From Christensenellaceae bacterium (GTDB lineage: Bacteria > Bacillota > Clostridia > Christensenellales > Borkfalkiaceae): 17,857 nt of DNA. Position numbers and translations under genes: made by a program. The stretch is taken from positions 1 to 17,857 of the forward strand of contig JAEDMA010000018.1 in the NCBI GenBank assembly GCA_016295005.1, written 5' to 3'. The stretch's first letter is position 1. Each line of letters starts with the position of its first letter. This document shows, piece by piece, positions 12,154-17,857 of the stretch. The notes below the pieces were generated by a model that ran no database searches, had not been told where the DNA came from, and was given only the letters and a program-made list of their open reading frames with translations.

Positions 12154-12732
12154 ATGGATAAACAAAAAGCGATTATAGATAAAATAATCGAAGACGCCGA
12201 AACCAGAGCGGCTGAAATCATTTCCGTTGCAAACGCGGAAGCCGAAAAAAGTATCGCAGAGGGAAAATCTTGGGCGGAAAGTTATAAAAACGAGCAGGGA
12301 AGAATATTAAAAGCTGCTAACGAAGATAAAATTTTACGCAGAAAAACCGTTGCTGAACTTGACGTTAAAAAAATCGTTCTTAAAGCGAAGCAAGATTCTA
12401 TTGAAAGCGTTTTCGATTCCGCTTATAACAAACTTTGCGCGTTGAAAAAAACGGATTATCTTTCGTTTGTCGTAAAACTTATTGAAAAGTATGCCGAAGA
12501 AAAAGATACCGTCGTGCTTTCGTCAGACGGGGTAATTTCCGAGACCGATTTAACGAGCCTTGAAGTCGTGAAAGATAAAAAACTTACCGTTTCCGACGTT
12601 AAAGGCGAATTCATCGGCGGAGTAATGCTTGTCGGTGAAATTTGCGATAAGGATTTAACATTTAAATCTCTCGTAAACGAATGCAAACCCGAATTCGTTT
12701 CGGACGTGTCAAAAGAATTGTTCGGTAATTAA
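12154..12732 (+). CDS. ntpE: V-type ATPase subunit E (peripheral stalk)
   Basis: The N-terminal half (about 1-105) is a long charged helix (IIEDAETRAAEIISVANAE) that pairs with NtpF. The C-terminal half is a compact alpha/beta domain that caps the A3B3 head, with FIGGVMLVG near residues 153-161, a stretch conserved in E subunits. Length 192 is typical. AAGGAA overlaps the ntpK stop codon and the ATG follows eight bases after that stop, so translation is probably coupled. Confidence 0.93.
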   Translation: MDKQKAIIDKIIEDAETRAAEIISVANAEAEKSIAEGKSWAESYKNEQGRILKAANEDKILRRKTVAELDVKKIVLKAKQDSIESVFDSAYNKLCALKKTDYLSFVVKLIEKYAEEKDTVVLSSDGVISETDLTSLEVVKDKKLTVSDVKGEFIGGVMLVGEICDKDLTFKSLVNECKPEFVSDVSKELFGN

Positions 12733-12734
12733 CT

Positions 12735-13706
12735 ATGGTAGATTCGTTTTTTTCCAACGCCAGAGCGGTATCTCAGGAAAACTATCTGTTAGGCAAAGAC
12801 CGTCTTTACCGTATGATAGACTGCGAAACCGCAGAAGAAGCGTATAAAATTCTTCTCGAATCGGGTTTCGGTAACGGAACCGCCGGTTCTTGCGCGGATT
12901 TTGAAAGTTTAATATCTGCGGAAACACAAAAATTCCGCTCGTTTTTAGACGAAACGTGTGTAAACGGGGCGTTTAAGTCTTTTTTGTTGATTAAAAACGA
13001 TTATCACAACGCCGAAGCGTTTATCAGAAGTAAATATCTGAACGTTCGCGCCGAAGATTTTACCGTGCAGGACGGGCTTATTGAAAAAAACGTTTTAAAA
13101 GAGTACGTCTTGTCCGATAAATACGATTCATTGCCGAAGAGCCTGAAAGCGGCTTTGATAAATATAGACGAAGCATTCGTGAACGGTAATTCAAGCGGAT
13201 TTTACGTCAGTTCAGAAATAAAGAAAGCGCTTTACGCAGAATATAAAAGGATATGTAAAGGCGATTTGAAAAAGATACTCGAAGTTAAGGCGGATGCGGT
13301 AAACGTAGGGGCGGTTTTAAGGTCTGATAATTACGAACAGGCTAAGAAGAACTTCGTCTTAGGCGGAAGCATTTTGGAAGCCACGCTTAAAAGACTCAGC
13401 GAAGCCCCCGAAGATCAATTAAAATCTTTGGCGAAAGATATAAAGTCGGAACTCGATATAGTATCTGCCGTTGAAGAAGTTATTGAGGGGAAACCTCTTA
13501 CCGAACTTGAAAGAGAAGCAGACGGTTACGCTCTTAAATATTTTAAGAAATTTAAATATTCTGCAGACGGTGATTATCCGTATATGTTGTACTGCTATTA
13601 CAAACTAAACGAAATAGACAACGTGCGAATAATCATGGTGGGTTTGTTAAACGGAATAGATAAAAACGAAATAAAAAGGAGGCTTCGCGAAACCTATGAA
13701 AGGTAA
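12735..13706 (+). CDS. ntpC: V-type ATPase subunit C (central stalk socket)
   Basis: Homolog of bacterial/archaeal C and eukaryotic d subunits. This all-helical funnel links the central shaft (D and the F-type subunit) to the rotor ring. Recognisable parts are the opening SFFSNARAVSQENYLLGKDR-type segment with the family's Ala-Arg pair, a middle LLIKNDYHNAEAFIRSKY (about 83-100) and the ending RIIMVGLLNGIDKNEIKRRL (about 298-317), all in the expected order. Length 323 is typical. No Shine-Dalgarno site is visible. The ATG lies two bases after the ntpE stop, so re-initiation is likely. Its last 11 bases overlap the long form of the next gene. Confidence 0.93.
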   Translation: MVDSFFSNARAVSQENYLLGKDRLYRMIDCETAEEAYKILLESGFGNGTAGSCADFESLISAETQKFRSFLDETCVNGAFKSFLLIKNDYHNAEAFIRSKYLNVRAEDFTVQDGLIEKNVLKEYVLSDKYDSLPKSLKAALINIDEAFVNGNSSGFYVSSEIKKALYAEYKRICKGDLKKILEVKADAVNVGAVLRSDNYEQAKKNFVLGGSILEATLKRLSEAPEDQLKSLAKDIKSELDIVSAVEEVIEGKPLTELEREADGYALKYFKKFKYSADGDYPYMLYCYYKLNEIDNVRIIMVGLLNGIDKNEIKRRLRETYER

Positions 13707-14031
13707 AATGGCTATTATAGGCGACGGCGACAGTGTGCTTGCGTTTACCGCGGGCGGTGTGGAGGCCTTTACTGCCGACTCAACGGAATCGGCAAAAGAA
13801 TTATTAAAAAAGTTAGCAAAAGATTATAAAATAATCTTTATTACCGACGTTATTGCAAAAGAAATCGACGAACAGATAAGGAAATACGTTTCTTCTCCGT
13901 ATCCGATAATAATATCGCTTCCGTCCAAAAACGGCAGCAACGGTTACGGAATGGAAAGCCTTAAACTTTCAATGGATAAGGCCCTCGGAGTCGATATTCT
14001 TTTCAACAACGAAAACGAGGAAGGTAAATAG
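13696..14031 (+). CDS. ntpG: V-type ATPase subunit F (central stalk, NtpG)
   Basis: A small Rossmann-like protein that binds the shaft subunit D. The hallmark opening MAIIGDGDSVLAFTAGGVE is followed by IIFITDVIAKEI and the conserved ending region with YPIIISLPSKNGS (about 72-84). Two starts are possible. ATG 13696 overlaps ntpC by 11 bases and is 13 bases after AAAAGGAGG. ATG 13708, one base past the ntpC stop with GAAAGG four bases upstream, gives a 107-residue protein that begins at the conserved motif itself. The second is attractive; the first is kept as the longer option. Confidence 0.92.
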   Translation: MKGKMAIIGDGDSVLAFTAGGVEAFTADSTESAKELLKKLAKDYKIIFITDVIAKEIDEQIRKYVSSPYPIIISLPSKNGSNGYGMESLKLSMDKALGVDILFNNENEEGK

Positions 14032-14034
14032 AAA

Positions 14035-15801
14035 ATGCAGGGAAAAATTGTTAAAGTTTCGGGGCCTCTTATAGTCGCCGAAAATATGGCAGACAGCAAA
14101 CTTTTCGACGTTGTAAGAGTTTCGGATAAAAAACTTATCGGAGAAATAATCGAACTCCGCGGCGATAAAGCATCGATTCAGGTTTATGAAGAAACCAGCG
14201 GTTTAGGTCCGGGCGAAGAGGTTGTCAGTACAGGCGCCCCTTTGTCGGTTGAGTTGGGCCCCGGGTTGATAGAAGGGATATTTGACGGAATTCAAAGACC
14301 TCTCGACAAAGTTTATCAGAATTACGGCGACAGAATTTGTCGCGGGATTTCGGTAAATAATATCGATCATGAGAAGAAATGGAATTTTAATCCGACCGTA
14401 AAGGCGGGAGAAAGAGTCGTCGCAGGCGACGTTATAGGCGAAGTTAAAGAAACTTCGATTATAACGCATAAAATAATGGTTCCGTACGGGGTTGAGGGCG
14501 AAATCGTTTCTATAAATTCGGGAGTGTACAATATCACCGAAACCGTTGCCGTAGTTAAAACCGCAAACGGCGAAAAAGAACTTACCATGCTTACGAAATG
14601 GCCTGTCAGAAAGGGCAGACCGTACAAAGAAAAAATGAGCCCCGACGAACCGCTCGTTACGGGACAAAGGGTTATCGACACGTTATTCCCGATAGCGAAA
14701 GGAGGCGTTGCGGCCGTGCCCGGTCCGTTCGGTAGCGGTAAAACGGTCGTTCAGCATCAACTCGCAAAATGGGCGGACGCCGATATAATCGTATATATAG
14801 GATGCGGCGAACGCGGAAACGAAATGACGGATGTTCTCAATGAGTTTCCCGCATTAAAAGACCCGAAATCCGGCGAACCGCTTATGAAAAGAACGGTTCT
14901 TATCGCTAATACTTCCGATATGCCCGTTGCCGCGCGTGAAGCGTCTATTTACACCGGTATAACCATTGCGGAATATTTCAGAGATATGGGTTATAACGTC
15001 GCCATAATGGCAGATTCCACGTCGCGTTGGGCGGAAGCGCTCAGAGAAATGAGCGGTCGTCTTGAAGAAATGCCCGGCGAAGAAGGTTATCCTGCATATT
15101 TATCTTCTCGTCTTGCAGAATTCTATGAAAGAGCGGGTGTTGTTAAAGTATTAGGCAGCAAAGACAAAAAGGGTTCTATAACGGCGATAGGGGCGGTTTC
15201 ACCGCAAGGCGGAGACCTTTCCGAACCCGTTTCGCAAGCAACGCTCAGAATAGTAAAGGTGTTTTGGGGGTTATCTTCCTCTCTTGCATATAAACGTCAC
15301 TTCCCGGCAATCGATTGGCTTATAAGTTATTCGTTGTACGCGGATAAACTTACCGAGTGGTATAACGAAAACATTTCCGCCGACTTTATCAGATTGCGTG
15401 CGTTTGCCATGACGATTTTACAGGAAGAATCCGAACTTGACGAAATCGTTCGTCTTGTCGGCGCAGACGCTCTTTCTTACAAAGACAGGCTTACTATGGA
15501 GGTTGCGAAGTCTATAAGGGAGGATTTCCTGCATCAGAACGCTTTCCACGAAGTAGACACCTACGCTTCGCTTGAAAAACAGTATAAAATGCTTAAACTT
15601 CTTTTTGACTTCTACAGATTATCTGACGATGCGTTGAAAAAAGACGCCGAGTATTCAGATATCGTAAAGTTGCCTGTCAGAGAAAAAATCGGCAGGGCAA
15701 AATATATCCCCGAATCGGAAATTTCTCAATTAGACGAAATAGATAACGAGATTAATGAAGAGTTAAAGTCTTTGATAAGCGGAGGGGAACAAGATGATTA
15801 A
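14035..15801 (+). CDS. ntpA: V-type ATPase catalytic subunit A
   Basis: The ATP-hydrolysing subunit of the A3B3 head. Residues 1-70 form the N-terminal beta barrel, and about 115-190 form the bulge (non-homologous) insertion that marks A/V-type subunits and is absent from F-type beta. The P-loop is GPFGSGKT (230-237) with Lys236 and Thr237. The catalytic Glu region is GCGERGNE (256-263), and Walker B lies at VAIMADSTSRWAEALRE (322-338). The C-terminal helical domain completes 588 residues, the usual length. AGGAAGG is placed ten bases before the ATG. The last eight bases overlap ntpB, so the head subunits A and B are translationally coupled. Confidence 0.98.
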   Translation: MQGKIVKVSGPLIVAENMADSKLFDVVRVSDKKLIGEIIELRGDKASIQVYEETSGLGPGEEVVSTGAPLSVELGPGLIEGIFDGIQRPLDKVYQNYGDRICRGISVNNIDHEKKWNFNPTVKAGERVVAGDVIGEVKETSIITHKIMVPYGVEGEIVSINSGVYNITETVAVVKTANGEKELTMLTKWPVRKGRPYKEKMSPDEPLVTGQRVIDTLFPIAKGGVAAVPGPFGSGKTVVQHQLAKWADADIIVYIGCGERGNEMTDVLNEFPALKDPKSGEPLMKRTVLIANTSDMPVAAREASIYTGITIAEYFRDMGYNVAIMADSTSRWAEALREMSGRLEEMPGEEGYPAYLSSRLAEFYERAGVVKVLGSKDKKGSITAIGAVSPQGGDLSEPVSQATLRIVKVFWGLSSSLAYKRHFPAIDWLISYSLYADKLTEWYNENISADFIRLRAFAMTILQEESELDEIVRLVGADALSYKDRLTMEVAKSIREDFLHQNAFHEVDTYASLEKQYKMLKLLFDFYRLSDDALKKDAEYSDIVKLPVREKIGRAKYIPESEISQLDEIDNEINEELKSLISGGEQDD

Positions 15802-17164
15802 AGAATATAAAACAATAAAAGAAGTCGTCGGTCCTATAATGCTCGTTGAAGGCGTTGAGGGCGTAAAGTATAACGAACTCGTCGAGGTAATTCAAAAGAA
15901 CGGTGAAATACGTCGAGGAAAGGTTCTTGAAGTAAATAACGATAAGGCGCTCGTTCAATTGTTTGAAAGCGCGCAAGGCTTGCAAATATCCACGAGTAAA
16001 GCAAAATTTACAGGAAGAAGCCAAGAACTTGCCGTATCAGAAGATATGCTCGGAAGAGTTTTCGACGGAATGGGAAACCCGAGAGACGGCGGCGCGCCGA
16101 TTATCCCGGAAAAGACTATGGATATCAACGGCGAACCTATTAACCCTGCGGCAAGAGATTATCCGAATGAGTTTATTCAGACGGGAATATCCGCCATAGA
16201 CGGGCTTAATACCCTTGTAAGGGGGCAAAAACTTCCCGTGTTCAGTATGAGCGGTTTGCCGCATGCGGAACTTGCGGCGCAAATTGCAAGGCAGGCAAAG
16301 GTTTTAAAAAGCGACGAAAAATTTGCCGTAGTATTCGCAGCAGTCGGTATTACTTACGAAGAAGCGGAATATTTCGTTTCGGATTTTAAGAAAACGGGCG
16401 CAATAGAAAGAACGGTTTTATTTACAAACCTCGCTAACGACCCCGCTATCGAGCGTATATCCACGCCGCGTATGGCGCTTACTTGCGCTGAATATTTGGC
16501 GTATGATTTAGGAATGCACGTTCTTGTAATTATTACCGATATAACCAACTATTGCGAAGCGTTAAGAGAAATTTCCGCCGCGCGTAAAGAAGTTCCCGGT
16601 CGTAGAGGATATCCCGGATATCTTTATACCGATCTTGCCTCATTGTATGAAAGAGCAGGAAGAATAAAGGGTAAAAAAGGGTCTATTACGCAAATTCCCA
16701 TACTGACCATGCCCGAAGACGATAAAACTCACCCTATTCCCGATCTTACCGGATATATAACCGAGGGGCAGATTATTTTGTCGAGAGAATTATATAAGAA
16801 AGGCGTTCTTCCGCCGATAGACGTGTTGCCGTCGCTTTCCCGTCTTAAAGATAAAGGCATTGGCGAGGGTAAGACGAGGGAAGACCATGCGGACACGATG
16901 AACCAACTTTTCGCGGCTTACGCAAGAGGTAAAGAATCCAAGGAACTCGCAACCATTTTAGGCGAAGCAGCTCTTTCCGAAACGGATAGAATATACGCGA
17001 GATTTGCGGAAGAGTTTGAAAAGGAATACGTTTCTCAAGGGTTTAATACTAACAGAAACGTTGAGGAAACGTTAAACATCGGATGGAAGTTGTTAAAAAT
17101 TCTTCCTAAGTCAGAACTTAAAAGAATTAAAGAAAAATACATCGAAAAATATTTTGGCGAATAA
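15794..17164 (+). CDS. ntpB: V-type ATPase non-catalytic subunit B
   Basis: Alternates with A in the head and supplies part of each nucleotide site. In place of a P-loop it has SGLPHAE (153-159), the usual degenerate sequence of bacterial B subunits that do not bind nucleotide firmly. The arginine finger is Arg350 in LPSLSRLKDKG, the same number as in E. hirae NtpB. The order is N-terminal barrel (1-75), nucleotide-fold domain (about 76-365) and helical C-terminal domain. Length 456 is normal. GGAGGGG lies within the end of ntpA, six bases before the ATG. Confidence 0.98.
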   Translation: MIKEYKTIKEVVGPIMLVEGVEGVKYNELVEVIQKNGEIRRGKVLEVNNDKALVQLFESAQGLQISTSKAKFTGRSQELAVSEDMLGRVFDGMGNPRDGGAPIIPEKTMDINGEPINPAARDYPNEFIQTGISAIDGLNTLVRGQKLPVFSMSGLPHAELAAQIARQAKVLKSDEKFAVVFAAVGITYEEAEYFVSDFKKTGAIERTVLFTNLANDPAIERISTPRMALTCAEYLAYDLGMHVLVIITDITNYCEALREISAARKEVPGRRGYPGYLYTDLASLYERAGRIKGKKGSITQIPILTMPEDDKTHPIPDLTGYITEGQIILSRELYKKGVLPPIDVLPSLSRLKDKGIGEGKTREDHADTMNQLFAAYARGKESKELATILGEAALSETDRIYARFAEEFEKEYVSQGFNTNRNVEETLNIGWKLLKILPKSELKRIKEKYIEKYFGE

Positions 17165-17184
17165 TTTTATCAGGGGCGTAAATT

Positions 17185-17823
17185 TTGGCAAGAATAAACG
17201 TAAACCCTACCCGTATGGAGTTGAAAAAACTTAAAGCGAGATTAAAAACGGCGGTCAGGGGTCATAAATTATTAAAAGACAAAACGGACGAAATGGTAAG
17301 GCGTTTTTCCGTTATTATAAGGGAAAATAAAAAAGTCCGCGAAGACGTAGAAAAGGATATCGCGGTTGTTTTGTCACAGTTTTCCGTTGCGAGAAGTTTA
17401 ATGAGCGAAGCGGAAATCCGTCTTGCTTTTTCTATGCCGAGCGTTTCTATGGAAATCGATTGCGACAAAGGTAACGTGATGAGCGTCCCTGTTCCTAAAT
17501 TGTCTTTAAGAGAAAACGTTGCTGCCGAAAAATATCCCTATTCGTTTATCGAGGTAACAAGCGAAGCAGATTATTCCGTGGAACTGATGGGCAAAGCGTT
17601 GGTAAAACTTGTAAAACTTGCCGAGATAGAAAAATCCGCTCAGATGCTTGCAGACGAAATCGAAAAGAGCAAACGAAGGGTTAACGCTTTGGAATACGTT
17701 ATGATACCTGATCTCGAAGAGACGATTAAGTATATTTCGATGAAACTTGAAGAGAATGACCGTAGCTCAAGAACGCGTCTTATGAAGGTTAAATCGATGC
17801 TTGCGGAAAAAGCTGCCCGATAA
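17185..17823 (+). CDS. ntpD: V-type ATPase subunit D (central rotor shaft)
   Basis: Forms the long antiparallel coiled-coil axle that turns inside the A3B3 head, like gamma of F-ATPase. The opening ARINVNPTRMELKKLKARL followed by GHKLLKDKTDEMVRRF is the family's conserved N-terminal helix. The C-terminal helix (about 145-205) has the matching RVNALEYVMIPDLEETIKYI stretch. The start is TTG, not ATG: AGGGG lies eight bases upstream and the conserved family N-terminus begins right there, with no ATG in a suitable place. Length 212 is normal. It is the last operon gene before the hairpin at the window end. Confidence 0.95.
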   Translation: MARINVNPTRMELKKLKARLKTAVRGHKLLKDKTDEMVRRFSVIIRENKKVREDVEKDIAVVLSQFSVARSLMSEAEIRLAFSMPSVSMEIDCDKGNVMSVPVPKLSLRENVAAEKYPYSFIEVTSEADYSVELMGKALVKLVKLAEIEKSAQMLADEIEKSKRRVNALEYVMIPDLEETIKYISMKLEENDRSSRTRLMKVKSMLAEKAAR

Positions 17824-17840
17824 TTTCCATACATACAACG

Positions 17841-17857
17841 CCTCCCCATCGGGGAGG
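17841..17857 (+). terminator. Probable terminator of the V-ATPase operon, cut by the window end
   Basis: CCTCCCC pairs perfectly with GGGGAGG around a 3-base loop, 17 bases after the ntpD stop. The stem is GC-rich, unlike the surroundings. The expected T-run would lie beyond the window, so it is not confirmed. Confidence 0.6.

Noticed and set aside
1..17857. CRISPR array
   Set aside because: No series of regularly spaced repeats is present; the only short direct repeat (64-106) has two units.

Overview
The window looks like a chromosomal segment of an uncultured low-GC Bacillota, probably a clostridium. The evidence is AT-rich codon use, Shine-Dalgarno sites of the GGAGG type, promoters with TTGACA/TATAAT-like hexamers at 17-base spacing, a comEC-holA pair, and a V-type ATPase operon in the gene order of Enterococcus hirae ntp. 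The clade assignment is inference; no marker gene settles it.

Layout. (1) 1-1176, accessory: a two-gene minus-strand cassette (coiled-coil/DUF7662-like protein, then an 88-residue protein) with its own promoter and terminator. It is bounded by two near-identical 54-base hairpin segments (1-54 and 1050-1103), and an IS-end-like direct repeat sits at 64-106. Next come a 3'-end fragment of a tRNA with its own terminator (931-1003) and an intact tRNA-Glu(CTC) on the minus strand. (2) 1177-1544: gene-free DNA carrying two divergent promoters. (3) 1545-8221, housekeeping, all plus strand: comEC (DNA uptake channel with a histidine-free C-terminal region), holA (clamp-loader delta), cdaA (c-di-AMP synthase), a 47-residue membrane protein, aspartokinase and malic enzyme, closely packed from holA onward. 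(4) 8222-9093: a structured intergenic region with hairpins and palindromes, a strong promoter followed by a probable 6S-like RNA, tRNA-Pro(CGG) with terminator, and a tyrosine recombinase C-terminal fragment left by a lost integrated element. (5) 9093-17857: promoter and complete ntpFIKECGABD operon for a V-type ATPase, ending in a GC-rich hairpin at the window edge.

How the parts work together. The V-ATPase genes encode the catalytic A3B3 head, the central stalk (D, F-type NtpG, C), the peripheral stalks (E, NtpF) and the membrane rotor/stator (K, I). The K subunit keeps all the side chains that coordinate Na+ in E. hirae NtpK, so a sodium-coupled enzyme is predicted. The middle block joins replication, DNA uptake, c-di-AMP signalling and C4/amino-acid metabolism with no obvious single pathway. 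Both tRNA genes carry a C34 anticodon and both show signs of mobile-element activity at their 3' ends.
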